This document shows positions 9,446 to 19,629 of a stretch of 64,000 nt of DNA, one piece after another. Each line of letters opens with the position of its first letter. The stretch's first letter is position 1. Origin of the DNA: Pseudomonadota bacterium (GTDB taxonomy: Bacteria; Pseudomonadota; Gammaproteobacteria; Burkholderiales; Burkholderiaceae_C); contig JAVHYA010000006.1 in assembly GCA_031119395.1 (NCBI GenBank), positions 1 to 64,000 of the forward strand. The letters run 5' to 3'. The translations under genes and the position numbers were made by a program. The notes below the pieces were generated by a model. That model was not told the DNA's origin. It was given only the letters and a program-made list of their open reading frames with translations, and searched no databases.

Positions 9446-10267
9446 ATGGCGTCCACCCCGAACCGCTTCAAGAACGCATTGGCCGAAGGCCGGCCGCAGA
9501 TCGGCGTCTGGTCCACCCTGCCCTCGCCCTACGTGAGCGAGCTGGTGGCCGGTGCCGGCTTCGACTGGATGCTGCTGGACACCGAGCACACGCCCAGCGA
9601 CGTGCCGCTGATGCTCCAGCAGTTGCAGGCCGTGGCCGCGGCCCGGCCGGCAGCGGGCTGCCTGCCCTGCACGCCGGTCGTGCGGCCCGCCTGGAACGAC
9701 CCGGTGCTCATCAAGCGCTACCTCGACGTGGGCGCGCAGAGCCTGCTGCTGCCCTTCGTGCAGAACGCCGACGAGGCGCGCGCCGCCGTGGCCGCCACGC
9801 GCTATGCGCCGGCCGGGATCCGCGGCATGGGCGGCTCCACCCGTGCCAGCAACTTCGGCCGCAGCACGGACGACGTGGCCCGCGCGCAGGACGCGCTGTG
9901 CGTGCTGGTGCAGGTGGAGACGCGCGAGGCGCTGGACCAGATCGAGGCCATCGCCGCGGTCGATGGCGTGGACGGCATCTTCATCGGTCCGGCCGACCTC
10001 TCGGCCAGCATGGGCCATGCCGGCAACCCGCGGCACCCGGCGGTGGACGCCGCCATCGACGACGCGATCCGCCGCATCCGCGCCGCGGGCAAGGCGCCGG
10101 GGATCCTGATGGCGGACGAACGACGGGCGCGCGAATGCCTGGACCTCGGCGCGCTGTTCGTGGCGGTGGCCCTGGACCTGGTGGCGCTGCGCACCGCACT
10201 GGACGCGAGCGCGGCGCGTTTCCGGCCGCACCGCGCTGCGAGCGATGTGCCGGGCGGCAGCTACTGA
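9446..10267 (+). CDS. HpcH/HpaI-family aldolase (4-hydroxy-2-oxo-heptane-1,7-dioate aldolase-like)
   Basis: [35 protein letters not shown]...[16 protein letters not shown]...[16 protein letters not shown]. Confidence 0.9.
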   Translation: MASTPNRFKNALAEGRPQIGVWSTLPSPYVSELVAGAGFDWMLLDTEHTPSDVPLMLQQLQAVAAARPAAGCLPCTPVVRPAWNDPVLIKRYLDVGAQSLLLPFVQNADEARAAVAATRYAPAGIRGMGGSTRASNFGRSTDDVARAQDALCVLVQVETREALDQIEAIAAVDGVDGIFIGPADLSASMGHAGNPRHPAVDAAIDDAIRRIRAAGKAPGILMADERRARECLDLGALFVAVALDLVALRTALDASAARFRPHRAASDVPGGSY

Positions 10268-10294
10268 TGGGCCGTCCGGCGCCGCGGTGCCGCG

Positions 10295-10687
10295 TCAGCG
10301 CAGCTGCGCTTCGATGGCCGCCTTGTCGATGACCGAGTGCACCTCGGCGATGCGGCCGTCGCGCCAGGTGTAGAAGACGTTCTCCGTGAAGTCGACGCTG
10401 CGGCCGTTCACGTCCAGCCCCATGAAGCGCCCCGCCGGCGTGCACTGGAAGCGCAGGCGCGCCGCCAGGTGCGGCGGCTCGCACACCATCAGCTCGATCG
10501 AAAAGCGCAGGTCCGGGATGTCGCGCACGTCCTGCTCGAGCATGGCGCGGTAGCCGGCCAGGCCGAGCGACCGGCCGTTGTGCGTCACCTCGTCGGCCAC
10601 GAACTCGCCGAGCGCCGGCCAGTCCCGCCGGTTGAGGACGTCGATGTAGCGGCGGTAGCGGTGCGTGAGTTCGGTGCTGGAGGTCAT
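10295..10687 (-). CDS. SnoaL/NTF2-like fold protein, putative ester cyclase
   Basis: YRRYIDVLNRRDWPALGEFVADEVTHNGRSLGLAGYRAMLEQDVRDIPDLRF. Confidence 0.78.
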   Translation of the reverse strand: MTSSTELTHRYRRYIDVLNRRDWPALGEFVADEVTHNGRSLGLAGYRAMLEQDVRDIPDLRFSIELMVCEPPHLAARLRFQCTPAGRFMGLDVNGRSVDFTENVFYTWRDGRIAEVHSVIDKAAIEAQLR

Positions 10688-10709
10688 GGCCCCAGCATAG
10701 GGCCGAAGC

Positions 10710-12146
10710 TCAGGCCAGTGTGTACGCCGTCTTCACCGTCGTGAAGAACTCCTGCGCGTAGTGGCCCTGCTCGCGCGGGCCGTAGCTGCTGCCCTTGCGC
10801 CCGCCGAAGGGCACGTGGTAGTCCACGCCCGCCGTGGGCAGGTTGACCATCACCATGCCGGCCTGGCTGTGGCGCTTGAACTGGGTGGCGTACTTCAGGC
10901 TGGTGGTGGCGATGCCGGCCGAGAGGCCGAACTCGGTGTCGTTGGCGGTGGCCAGCGCCTCGTCGTAGTCCTTCACGCGGATCACGCTGGCCACGGGGCC
11001 GAAGATCTCCTCGCGGTTGATGCGCATGGCCTTGCCGCTCTCGCTGAAGAGCGCGGGCGCCATGTAGAAGCCCTCGGTGCCGAGCTTCAGGCGCTCGCCG
11101 CCCACGGCCAGCGTGGCGCCCTCGCCCTTGCCGATCTCGATGTAGCCCAGGTCCTGCTCCAGCTGGCTCTGGCTCGACACGGGGCCGATGTCGGTGCCCT
11201 GCGCCAGCGCGTCGCCCACGGTGATCTTCGCCATGCGCGCCTTCATCGCCTCGATGAACCGGGGGTAGATGCCTTCGGTGACGATGAGCCGGCTCGACGC
11301 CGTGCAGCGCTGGCCCGTGGAATAGAAGGCGCTCTGCACCGACAGCTCCACCGCCTGCGCCAGGTCGGCGTCGTCCAGCACCACCTGCGGGTTCTTGCCG
11401 CCCATCTCGAGCTGCACCTTCTTGCCCGACTTCACGCATTCCAGGGCGATGCCCCGGCCCACGCCGGTCGAGCCTGTGAAGCTGATGGCATGGATGCCGG
11501 CGTGCTGAACCAGGGCATTGCCGATGACACTGCCGCGGCCCATCACCAGGTTGAACACGCCCGCCGGGATGCCCGAGCGGCTGATGATCTCGGCCAGCGC
11601 CCAGGCGCAGCCGGGCACCAGGTCGGCCGGCTTGAGCACCACGCAGTTGCCGAAGGCCAGCGCCGGCGCGATCTTCCAGGCCGGAATGGCGATGGGGAAG
11701 TTCCATGGCGTGATGAGGCCGACCACGCCGACCGGCTCGCGCGTGATCTCGACGCCGATGCCGGGGCGCACCGAAGGCAGGGTCTCGCCCGCGAGCCGCA
11801 GGCATTCGCCGGCGAAGAACTTGAAGATGTGGCCGGCGCGCGTGGCCTCGCCGATGCCTTCGGCGCGGGTCTTGCCCTCTTCGCGCGCGAGCAGCGTGCC
11901 CAGTTCTTCCTTGCGGGCCAGGATCTCGGTGCCGATCTTGTCCAGGGCGTCGCAGCGCGCCTGCACGCTGCCGGTGGACCAGGCCGGAAAGGCCGCGGTG
12001 GCGGCGGCCACGGCCGCATCGACCTGGGCCGCGTCGCCCTGCGCGTACTCGCCGAGCACGTCCGCAAGGTTGCTCGGGTTGACGTTGGGGCTGTAGGCGT
12101 GGCCGGCCCGCCATTCGCCGTTGATCAGGTTGTCGAACTGCTTCAT
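10710..12146 (-). CDS. Aldehyde dehydrogenase, probable alpha-ketoglutaric semialdehyde (2,5-dioxovalerate) dehydrogenase
   Basis: ALDH motifs LITPWNFPIAIPAWKIAPAL, FTGSTGVGR, LEMGGKNPQVV, STGQRCTASSR; role inferred from gudD/kdgD neighbours. Confidence 0.85.
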   Translation of the reverse strand: MKQFDNLINGEWRAGHAYSPNVNPSNLADVLGEYAQGDAAQVDAAVAAATAAFPAWSTGSVQARCDALDKIGTEILARKEELGTLLAREEGKTRAEGIGEATRAGHIFKFFAGECLRLAGETLPSVRPGIGVEITREPVGVVGLITPWNFPIAIPAWKIAPALAFGNCVVLKPADLVPGCAWALAEIISRSGIPAGVFNLVMGRGSVIGNALVQHAGIHAISFTGSTGVGRGIALECVKSGKKVQLEMGGKNPQVVLDDADLAQAVELSVQSAFYSTGQRCTASSRLIVTEGIYPRFIEAMKARMAKITVGDALAQGTDIGPVSSQSQLEQDLGYIEIGKGEGATLAVGGERLKLGTEGFYMAPALFSESGKAMRINREEIFGPVASVIRVKDYDEALATANDTEFGLSAGIATTSLKYATQFKRHSQAGMVMVNLPTAGVDYHVPFGGRKGSSYGPREQGHYAQEFFTTVKTAYTLA

Positions 12147-12152
12147 CGAGAT

Positions 12153-12217
12153 TCCTTGAAGGTTTTGGGCCTGCAACGCCCGTCCAGCAGGCGCAGGCAG
12201 CTATGAAAACGATAGCA
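12153..12217 (-). repeat. Intergenic hairpin repeat, copy B
   Basis: Reverse complement: TGCTATCGTTTTCATAGCTGCCTGCGCCTGCTGGACGGGCGTTGCAGGCCCAAAACCTTCAAGG. Confidence 0.75.
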
Positions 12218-12228
12218 GCCACGCGTCG

Positions 12229-13593
12229 TCAGCGCACCAGGCAGGGCCTCTTGTTGTCGAACTTCCAGCCGGGGACGAGGTACTGCATCGCCACCGCATC
12301 GTCGCGCGCGCCCAGGCCATGGCGCAAGTACAGCTGGTGCGCCTTCTCGACCTCGGCCATGTCGAGCTCCACGCCCAGGCCCGGCTTCGTCGGCACCTGC
12401 ACGTAGCCGCCCTCGATCCTGAGCGGCTCCCTGGTGAGGCGCTGCCCGTCCTGCCAGATCCAGTGCGTGTCGATGGCCGTGACCTTGCCCGGCGCGGCGG
12501 CGCCGACGTGCGTGAACATGGCCAGCGAGACGTCGAAGTGGTTGTTGGAGTGCGAGCCCCAGGTCAGGCCGAAAGCCTGGCACAGCTGCGCCACGCGCAC
12601 CGAGCCGGCCATGGTCCAGAAGTGCGGGTCGGCCAGCGGGATGTCGACCGACTGCAGCGACAGCGCATGCGCCATCTCCCGCCAGTCGGTGGCGATCATG
12701 TTGGTGGCGGTGGGCAGGCCGGTGGCACGTCGGAACTCGGCCATCACCTCGCGGCCGGAGAACACGCCTTCGGCGCCGCACGGGTCTTCGGCGTACGCGA
12801 CCACGCCGCGCATGCGCTGGCCCAGGCGGATCGCGTCCTTCAGCAGCCAGCCGCCGTTGGGGTCGAGCGTCACGCGCGCCTCGGGAAAGCGCTCGTGCAG
12901 CGCGGTGACGGCGTCGACCTCCTCGTCGCCGCGCAGCACGCCGCCCTTGAGCTTGAAGTCCTGGAAGCCGTAGCGGGCCTGGGCAGCCTCGGCGAGCTTC
13001 ACGATCGCCTCGGGCGTGAGCGCGACCTCGTGGCGCAGGCGGAACCAGTCGCCACCCTCACCATCTTGGGCGCCGGGCTCCTCGCGGTAGGCCAGGTCGG
13101 TCTTGCGCCGGTCGCCCACGTAGAAGAGGTAGCCCAGCATCTGCACCGCGTCGCGCTGCTGGCCCTCACCGAGCAGGGCCGCGACGGGCACCTCCAGGTG
13201 CTGGCCGAGCAGGTCGAGCAGCGCCGACTCGACGGCGGTCACGGCATGGATGGTCACGCGCAGGTCGAAGGTCTGCAGGCCGCGCCCGCCGCTGTCGCGT
13301 GCCGCGAACTCGGCGCGCATGGCGTTGAGCACCGCGAGGTGCCGGCCGACGGGCTGTCCGACGACCAGCGGGCGCGCGTCCTCCAGGGTCTGGCAGATCT
13401 TCTCGCCGCCCGGCACCTCGCCGACGCCGGTGCGGCCGGCGCTGTCGGTGAGGATCAGCAGGTTGCGCGTGAAGAAGGGCCCGTGCGCGCCGCTCAGGTT
13501 GAGCAGCATGCCGTCGTGGCCGGCCACGGGCACGACGCGCAGGCCGGTGACGACGGGGGTGCCCCGCAGCGTCGCAGCGCCTGCCACGCTCAT
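12229..13593 (-). CDS. gudD: Glucarate dehydratase
   Basis: Enolase-superfamily protein: [78 protein letters not shown]. Start trimmed from the 774-aa ORF. Confidence 0.9.
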   Translation of the reverse strand: MSVAGAATLRGTPVVTGLRVVPVAGHDGMLLNLSGAHGPFFTRNLLILTDSAGRTGVGEVPGGEKICQTLEDARPLVVGQPVGRHLAVLNAMRAEFAARDSGGRGLQTFDLRVTIHAVTAVESALLDLLGQHLEVPVAALLGEGQQRDAVQMLGYLFYVGDRRKTDLAYREEPGAQDGEGGDWFRLRHEVALTPEAIVKLAEAAQARYGFQDFKLKGGVLRGDEEVDAVTALHERFPEARVTLDPNGGWLLKDAIRLGQRMRGVVAYAEDPCGAEGVFSGREVMAEFRRATGLPTATNMIATDWREMAHALSLQSVDIPLADPHFWTMAGSVRVAQLCQAFGLTWGSHSNNHFDVSLAMFTHVGAAAPGKVTAIDTHWIWQDGQRLTREPLRIEGGYVQVPTKPGLGVELDMAEVEKAHQLYLRHGLGARDDAVAMQYLVPGWKFDNKRPCLVR

Positions 13594-14507
13594 TGCGGCC
13601 CCAGCCTCGCGATCAGCGCCGCCAGCTCCTCGGACTCGGCCGCGCTGAGGTCCGACAGCGGCGGTCGCACGGGGCCGGCGCCATGGCCGACGATGGCCGC
13701 CCCGGCCTTGACGATGCTCACCGCGTAGCCCTGCTTCCTGTTGCGGATGTCGAGGTAAGGCATGAAGAAGTCCTTGAGCAACTGGTGCTGGGTCTTCTGA
13801 TCGTCGTCGCGCACCGCTTCGTAGAACTTCATCGCGGTTTTGGGGATGAAGTTGAAGACGGCCGACGAGTACACCGGCGTGCCCAGCGCCTTGTAGGCGG
13901 CGGCATAGACCTCGGCCGTGGGCAGGCCGCCGAGATAGCTGAAGCGATCGCCCATCCGCTGGTAGACGGACACCATCGCCTCGATGTCGCCCACGCCGTC
14001 CTTGAAGCCGACCAGGTTGGGGCAGGCATCGGCCAGGCGCTCCAGCGTGTCGGGCTTGTACCTGGCCTGCGCGCGGTTGTAGATGATGACGCCGAAGTCC
14101 ACGCTGTCGCAGATGGCCTTCACATGGTTGAAGAGACCGTCCTGGCTCGCCTCGGTGAGGTAGTGCGGCATCAGCAGGATGCCGTGCGCGCCGGCCTTCT
14201 CGGCGGCCTGGGCGTAGGCGATGGTCTGGCGGGTCGGGCCGCCGGCGCCGGCAATGATGGGCACCGTGCCGCGGCACACGTCCACCGCCGTCTGGATGAT
14301 CTCGGGGTACTCCTCGGGCGTGAGCGAGAAGAACTCGCCGGTGCCGCCGGCCGCGAAGAGCGCGCTGGCGCCGTAGGGCCCGAGCCACTCCAGGCGCCTG
14401 ACGTAGCCCGCGCGGTCGAAGTTGCCCTGGGCATCGAAGTCGGTCACGGGGAAGGACAGCAGGCCGGAGCCCATGATGGACTTGAGTTCTTGGGGAGTGA
14501 AGCTCAT
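13590..14507 (-). CDS. kdgD: 5-dehydro-4-deoxyglucarate dehydratase
   Basis: DapA-family: [17 protein letters not shown]...[22 protein letters not shown]...[18 protein letters not shown]...[11 protein letters not shown]. Confidence 0.9.
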   Translation of the reverse strand: MSFTPQELKSIMGSGLLSFPVTDFDAQGNFDRAGYVRRLEWLGPYGASALFAAGGTGEFFSLTPEEYPEIIQTAVDVCRGTVPIIAGAGGPTRQTIAYAQAAEKAGAHGILLMPHYLTEASQDGLFNHVKAICDSVDFGVIIYNRAQARYKPDTLERLADACPNLVGFKDGVGDIEAMVSVYQRMGDRFSYLGGLPTAEVYAAAYKALGTPVYSSAVFNFIPKTAMKFYEAVRDDDQKTQHQLLKDFFMPYLDIRNRKQGYAVSIVKAGAAIVGHGAGPVRPPLSDLSAAESEELAALIARLGPQ

Positions 14508-14545
14508 GGTGTGGTGGCGGTGAAGGATGGAATGGAAGCCATGGG

Positions 14546-14605
14546 CCGTTCACGCCGAGCCTGTCGAAGCGACGCGCAGGGCTTCCACGGGCTCGGGCGG
14601 AACGG
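14546..14605. repeat. Long imperfect palindrome, intergenic repeat type
   Basis: CCGTTCACGCCGAGCCTGTCGAAGC...GGCTTCCACGGGCTCGGGCGGAACGG between kdgD and the Bug gene. Confidence 0.65.
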
Positions 14606-14640
14606 GTGTCTGGTGCTCGACGCGCGGCGCACGCGAAGGA

Positions 14641-15618
14641 TCACTCGATGCGGATGTCGGCGTCTTGCACGACCTGGGCCCAGCGCGCGCGTTCCTTGTT
14701 GAAGAACTGCTCTTCCTCGGATGGCGACATGGTCACGACCTCGGCGCCCTGCCCGGCCAGGCGCGAACGGATGTCGGCCGAGCGGATGACGGCAACCAGC
14801 TCGCGGTTCAGGCGCTGGACCACGGCATCGGGCGTGCCGCGCGGCGCCTTCACGCCCTGCCAGGTGCCGGACTCGAAGCCGGCCACGCCCTGCTCCGCGA
14901 TCGTCGGCACGCTGCCGATCAGCGGCATGCGCGTGCCCTTGGAGACGGCCAGCAGCTTGAGCTTGCCCGACTGCACGTGCGGGTAGGTGGCCAGCATGCC
15001 GTTCATCAGCACCTGGGTCTGGCCGGCGACGGTGTCCTGCACCGACTGGACGCCGCCCTTGTACGGCACGTAGACCCACCGGGCGCCGGTGGCCCGCTGG
15101 ACGGCCACACCCGCGAGGTGCGGTGCACTGCCGGTGGCGGTCACGGCGAAGTTCAGGTCGGCCGTCTTCGACAGGGCCACGAGCTCCTTGAGGCTGTCGG
15201 CCTTGACCGAGGGATGCACCACCAGCAGGTGCGGCGAATACGCCAGCATCGTCACGCCGCGCAGGTCCTTCGAGGGGTCGAAGGGCAGCCGGGTGTAGAC
15301 CGAGGGGCTGATGGCCAGCGCGCCCACGTCGCACAGCAGCAGCGTGTAGCCGTCCGGCGCGGCCTTGGCCACCAGGTCGGCGCCCAGGTTGCCGTTGGCG
15401 CCGGGCTTGTTGTCGACGATGACCGAGACCTTCAACGCCTCCGACAGCGGCTGGCTGATCGAGCGGGCAATGATGTCCGAAGACCCGCCCGGCGGGTACG
15501 GCACGACGATGCGCACCGGCTTGGAAGGTTGCCAGGCCTCGGCGGCGCGCGCCGGGGCATGGACGAGGGCCGCGGCGCCCAGGGCGCCGGTGACGAAGTC
15601 GCGTCGATTCAGGCTCAT
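14641..15618 (-). CDS. Bug-family substrate-binding protein
   Basis: MSLNRRDFVTGALGAAALV signal then KPVRIVVPYPPGGSSDIIARS...VDNKPGANGNLGADLVAKAAPDGYT. Confidence 0.9.
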   Translation of the reverse strand: MSLNRRDFVTGALGAAALVHAPARAAEAWQPSKPVRIVVPYPPGGSSDIIARSISQPLSEALKVSVIVDNKPGANGNLGADLVAKAAPDGYTLLLCDVGALAISPSVYTRLPFDPSKDLRGVTMLAYSPHLLVVHPSVKADSLKELVALSKTADLNFAVTATGSAPHLAGVAVQRATGARWVYVPYKGGVQSVQDTVAGQTQVLMNGMLATYPHVQSGKLKLLAVSKGTRMPLIGSVPTIAEQGVAGFESGTWQGVKAPRGTPDAVVQRLNRELVAVIRSADIRSRLAGQGAEVVTMSPSEEEQFFNKERARWAQVVQDADIRIE

Positions 15619-15682
15619 GCGGATGTCTCCAGGGCTGCGGGCCGGCACGCCCTGCATGGCGCGCAGCCGCTTGGTTGTCTGA

Positions 15683-15703
15683 TGTCGTACGTCATCGTAC
15701 AAC
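15683..15703. promoter_or_regulatory. Candidate GntR/FadR-type operator(s) upstream of Bug gene
   Basis: TGTCGTACGTCATCGTACAAC: palindrome TGtCGTACGtCA followed by TCGTACAA. Confidence 0.5.
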
Positions 15704-15759
15704 CTATGCCGTGATTTGCGCAAGGGCTGCCGGCACCGGCCGGCCGCGGAAGCAGGAAC

Positions 15760-16620
15760 TCAGGCGCCTGCGCCCGCCCCGGGCACCGCCGCCGCGCCGG
15801 GGGCCTGCGCGGCATCGCGCTGCGCCGCCTCCTGCGCCAGGCGCAGGCGCTCGCGGCTGTTGGTCAGGTGGATGCGCATGGCCGCGCGCGCCGAGTCGGG
15901 GTCGCGGCGCGCGATGGCGGCGTAGATCTCCTCGTGCTCGCGGTTGACGCGGCTGAGGTATTCGCCGCGCCGGTCGTGGTTGCGGATGGCGTTGACGCGG
16001 GTGCGCGGGATGATCGTGGTGCCCAGGTGGCTCATGATGTCCGCGAAATACGGGTTGCCCGTGGCCTGCGCGATCTGCAGGTGGAAGCGGAAATCGGGCG
16101 ACACGGTGTCGCCGGCGGCGCCGACGTTGCGCTCGAAATCGTCGAGCGCCTGGCGCATCGCCTGCAGGTGCTCCTCCGAGCGGCGCAGCGCCGCCAGGCC
16201 GGCCGACTCGGTTTCGAGGCTGATGCGCAGTTCGAGCACCGCCAGCACGTCGACGGTGGCCGCGATGTCCGAGGCCTCGAGCCGGAACATGCCCGCCGCG
16301 CGCGGCTGCAGCACGAAGGTGCCGACGCCATGGTGCGTCTCCACCAGCCCCGCCGCCTGCAGCTTGGACAGCGCCTCCCGCACCACCGTGCGGCTCACGC
16401 CGTAGGTCTGCATGATGGCCGACTCGGTGGGCAGCTTGTCGCCGGGCCGCAGCTGCTGGCTGCGGATCTTGTCGCCCAGGTCGTCGACCAGCCCGTGGGC
16501 GAGGCCGCGGCCGCGCCGGCGGACGAAACCGTGCACCGCCGGCGACCCGGAAGACGCCGGCGCCGACCCTGCGGCTGCGGCCTGCGGCACTGTCGCTGAC
16601 CCCGTTGACACGCTAGACAT
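15760..16620 (-). CDS. GntR/FadR-type transcriptional regulator (FCD domain)
   Basis: DKIRSQQLRPGDKLPTESAIMQTYGVSRTVVREALSKLQAAGLVETHHGVGTFV plus all-helical FCD domain. Confidence 0.9.
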   Translation of the reverse strand: MSSVSTGSATVPQAAAAGSAPASSGSPAVHGFVRRRGRGLAHGLVDDLGDKIRSQQLRPGDKLPTESAIMQTYGVSRTVVREALSKLQAAGLVETHHGVGTFVLQPRAAGMFRLEASDIAATVDVLAVLELRISLETESAGLAALRRSEEHLQAMRQALDDFERNVGAAGDTVSPDFRFHLQIAQATGNPYFADIMSHLGTTIIPRTRVNAIRNHDRRGEYLSRVNREHEEIYAAIARRDPDSARAAMRIHLTNSRERLRLAQEAAQRDAAQAPGAAAVPGAGAGA

Positions 16621-16644
16621 CGGCTGATCATAATCCCGCCGAAA

Positions 16645-16657
16645 GTTGTACGACAAC
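16645..16657. promoter_or_regulatory. Candidate GntR/FadR-type operator in gntR-udh intergenic region
   Basis: GTTGT-ACG-ACAAC inverted repeat between divergent start codons. Confidence 0.55.
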
Positions 16658-16666
16658 CGATAACTT

Positions 16667-17524
16667 ATGACCACTGAAAGGTCTGGAGACATGGCCGAGC
16701 CTTCCGCGACCGCGTTCGCCCCGCCGCCCTTGGGCCGCCTGCTGCTGACGGGCGCCGCGGGCGGCCTGGGCCGGGTGCTGCGGGAGCGCCTGAAGCCCTT
16801 GGCCCGCACGCTGCGCGTCTCCGACATCGCGGCGCTCGGCGAGCCGCAGGGGCCGCACGAGGAACTCGTGCGCTGCGACCTCGCCGACAAGCAGGCCGTC
16901 GACGCCCTCCTCGCGGGTTGCGACGCCGTCGTGCACCTGGGCGGCGTGTCGGTCGAGCGCCCCTTCGAGGAGATCCTCGGGGCCAACATCCAGGGCATCT
17001 TCCATGTGTACGAGGGCGCGCGCCGCCACGGCGTGAAGCGCGTGGTGTTCGCCAGCTCGAACCATGTGATCGGCTTCCACAAGCAGGGCGAACGCATCGA
17101 CGCCACGGCCCCGCGCCGGCCCGACGGCTATTACGGCCTGTCGAAGTCCTTCGGCGAGGACATGGCGCAGTTCTACTTCGACCGCTACGGCGTCGAGACG
17201 GTCAGCATCCGCATCGGTTCGTCCTTCCCCGAGCCGGCGAACCGCCGCATGTTGAGCACCTGGCTGAGCTACGACGACCTGACACAGCTCGTCGAGAAGG
17301 CGCTGCTCGTGCCGGACGTGAAGCACACCATCGTCTACGGCGCCTCCGCGAACCGCGACCTGTGGTGGGACAACCGCGCGGCCTCGCATCTGGGCTTCGT
17401 GCCCAAGGACAGCTCCGAGCCCTTCCGCGCCCAGGTGGAGGCGCAGCCGCCGGTGGCACCCACCGACCCCAACGCGGTGTACCAGGGCGGCGCCTTCACG
17501 GCACAGGGCCCCTTCGGCGACTGA
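16667..17524 (+). CDS. udh: Uronate dehydrogenase (NAD-dependent SDR)
   Basis: LLLTGAAGGLGRVLRERL...VHLGGVSVERPFEEILGANIQGIFHVYEGARRHGVKRVVFASSNHVIGF...YYGLSKSFGEDMA; resembles characterised Udh proteins; aldarate gene context. Confidence 0.85.
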   Translation: MTTERSGDMAEPSATAFAPPPLGRLLLTGAAGGLGRVLRERLKPLARTLRVSDIAALGEPQGPHEELVRCDLADKQAVDALLAGCDAVVHLGGVSVERPFEEILGANIQGIFHVYEGARRHGVKRVVFASSNHVIGFHKQGERIDATAPRRPDGYYGLSKSFGEDMAQFYFDRYGVETVSIRIGSSFPEPANRRMLSTWLSYDDLTQLVEKALLVPDVKHTIVYGASANRDLWWDNRAASHLGFVPKDSSEPFRAQVEAQPPVAPTDPNAVYQGGAFTAQGPFGD

Positions 17525-17543
17525 GCCCCCCACGGCGCCGGAC

Positions 17544-18452
17544 ATGACCCAGCCCTCGGTCGAACTGGTCGTCGATGCACGCTGCGGCACCGGCGAGAGC
17601 CCGGTCTGGTCGGCCCGGGAGCAGGCGCTGTACTGGGTCGACATCCCCGGCCGCGCCGTGCACCGCTGGTCCGCCGGGGGCCACGTGCGGTGGCCCACGG
17701 CCGAGATGCCGGCCTGCATCGCGCCGCGCGCGGGCCGCCCGGGCGAATGGCTGGCGGGCATGGAAAGCGGGCTCTTCGCGCTCTCGGGCTTCGATGCGGC
17801 GGGCGGCACGCCCCTGCAGGCCGACCGCGTCGCCGGCGTCACGCACGCACGCGCCGGCATGCGCTTCAACGACGGCCGCTGCGACCGGCAGGGCCGCTTC
17901 TGGGCGGGCACCATGCTGATGGACATGGCCGCTGCGGCGCGGGTCGGCGTGCTGTACCGCCAGGACGACGCGAGCACGACGCCGACCGCGGTGCTGGACG
18001 GCCTCATCGTGCCCAACGGCCTGGGCTTCAGCCCCGACGGCCGCACCATGTACCTGTCGGATTCGCACCCGTCGGTGCAGACCATCTGGGCGTTCGACTA
18101 CGACGCCGACAGCGGCACGCCCTCCAGGCGCCGCGTGTTCGTCGACATGAACCCGCTGCCCGGGCGCCCCGACGGTGCCGCCGTCGATGCCGACGGCTGC
18201 TACTGGATCTGCGGCAACGACGCCGGCCAGGTGCACCGCTTCACGCCGCAGGGCCGGCTCGACCGCTCGGTGCCGGTGCCGGTGAGCAAGCCCGCCATGT
18301 GCGCCTTCGGCGGCCCGCAGCTCGACACGCTCTTCGTCACCTCCATCCGCCCCGGCGGCGACCTGTCGGACCAGCCGCTGGCCGGCGGCGTGTTCGCCTT
18401 CCGCGCCGGGACGCAGGGATTGCCGGAGCCGCCCTTCGGCGGCCGGGGCTGA
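17544..18452 (+). CDS. SMP-30/gluconolactonase/LRE family lactonase
   Basis: [26 protein letters not shown]...[18 protein letters not shown]...[17 protein letters not shown]. Confidence 0.88.
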   Translation: MTQPSVELVVDARCGTGESPVWSAREQALYWVDIPGRAVHRWSAGGHVRWPTAEMPACIAPRAGRPGEWLAGMESGLFALSGFDAAGGTPLQADRVAGVTHARAGMRFNDGRCDRQGRFWAGTMLMDMAAAARVGVLYRQDDASTTPTAVLDGLIVPNGLGFSPDGRTMYLSDSHPSVQTIWAFDYDADSGTPSRRRVFVDMNPLPGRPDGAAVDADGCYWICGNDAGQVHRFTPQGRLDRSVPVPVSKPAMCAFGGPQLDTLFVTSIRPGGDLSDQPLAGGVFAFRAGTQGLPEPPFGGRG

Positions 18453-18522
18453 CGACACGACCCGGTTTCTTTCGGCGCATTCGATCCACAACACCACCGA
18501 CCCAGGACGTAGAGGAAGACAC

Positions 18523-19491
18523 ATGAAGCGAATCAAGACCACCCTGCTCGCCGCGGCCGCCAGCACGCTGGCGCTGGCCGTGCACGCCACCGAGTTCCGC
18601 TCGGCCGACATCCACCCCGACGACTACCCCACCGTGACGGCCGTGAAGTTCATGGGCGAGCGGCTCAAGGCACTCTCGGGCGGCAAGCACAGCATCAAGG
18701 TGTTCAACAACAGCGCGCTGGGCAACGAGAAGGACACCATCGAGCAGACCAAGATCGGCGCGCTGCAGATGGTGCGCGTGAACATCGCGCCGATGAACAA
18801 CATCTGCCCCGAGACGCAGGTGCCGACCATGCCCTTCCTGTTCCGCTCGGTCGAGCACATGCACAAGGTGCTCGACGGACCGGTGGGCGAAGACATCCTC
18901 AAGAGCTGCGAGAAGCAGGGCTTCATCGGCCTGGCCTTCTACGACAGCGGCGCGCGCTCCATGTTCACGGCCAAGAAGCCGGTGCGCAGCTTCGCCGACA
19001 TGAAGGGGCTGAAGGTGCGCGTGCAGCAGTCGGACCTGTGGGTCTCGATGATCGAGGCCATGGGCGCCAACGCCACGCCCATGCCCATGGGCGAGGTCTA
19101 CACGGGCCTGAAGACCGGCCTGATCGACGCCGCCGAGAACAACTACCCGACCTACGAGAGCGCCCGCGCCTTCGAGGTGGCCAAGTACTACAGCAAGACC
19201 GAGCACTCGATGGCGCCGGAGATGCTGCTGTTCTCCAAGCGCGTGTGGGACAAGCTCTCGCCCGAGGAGCAGGGCTGGCTGCGCCAGGCGGCCAAGGAGT
19301 CGGTGCCCTACATGCGCAAGCAGTGGGCCGAGCGCGAGGTGAAGTCGCTGGCCACCGTGAAGGCCGGTGGCGCCGAGATCATCGAGATCGACAAGAAGCC
19401 TTTCGAGGCGGCGATGAAGCCGGTCTACGACAAGTTCATCACCGACGCCAGGCTGAAGGACCTGGTCAAGAAGGTGCAGGACACGCGGTGA
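18523..19491 (+). CDS. TRAP transporter substrate-binding protein (DctP family)
   Basis: Signal peptide; [43 protein letters not shown]...[49 protein letters not shown]. Confidence 0.92.
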   Translation: MKRIKTTLLAAAASTLALAVHATEFRSADIHPDDYPTVTAVKFMGERLKALSGGKHSIKVFNNSALGNEKDTIEQTKIGALQMVRVNIAPMNNICPETQVPTMPFLFRSVEHMHKVLDGPVGEDILKSCEKQGFIGLAFYDSGARSMFTAKKPVRSFADMKGLKVRVQQSDLWVSMIEAMGANATPMPMGEVYTGLKTGLIDAAENNYPTYESARAFEVAKYYSKTEHSMAPEMLLFSKRVWDKLSPEEQGWLRQAAKESVPYMRKQWAEREVKSLATVKAGGAEIIEIDKKPFEAAMKPVYDKFITDARLKDLVKKVQDTR

Positions 19492-19553
19492 GCCGCCCCG
19501 GTGCGCCGTGCCTCCGCGGGCCGGCGCACCCACCGCAGCGCAGCAACGGCCGG

Positions 19554-19620
19554 TTGCTATCGATTCCATAGCTGCCGGCGCAGGAAGGACGGGCGCTGCA
19601 GCCCTTTTTCTTTCAAGACC
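19554..19620 (+). repeat. Intergenic hairpin repeat, copy C
   Basis: TTGCTATCGATTCCATAGCTGCCGGCGCAGGAAGGACGGGCGCTGCAGCCCTTTTTCTTTCAAGACC. Confidence 0.75.
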
Positions 19621-19629
19621 ACACGTTCC

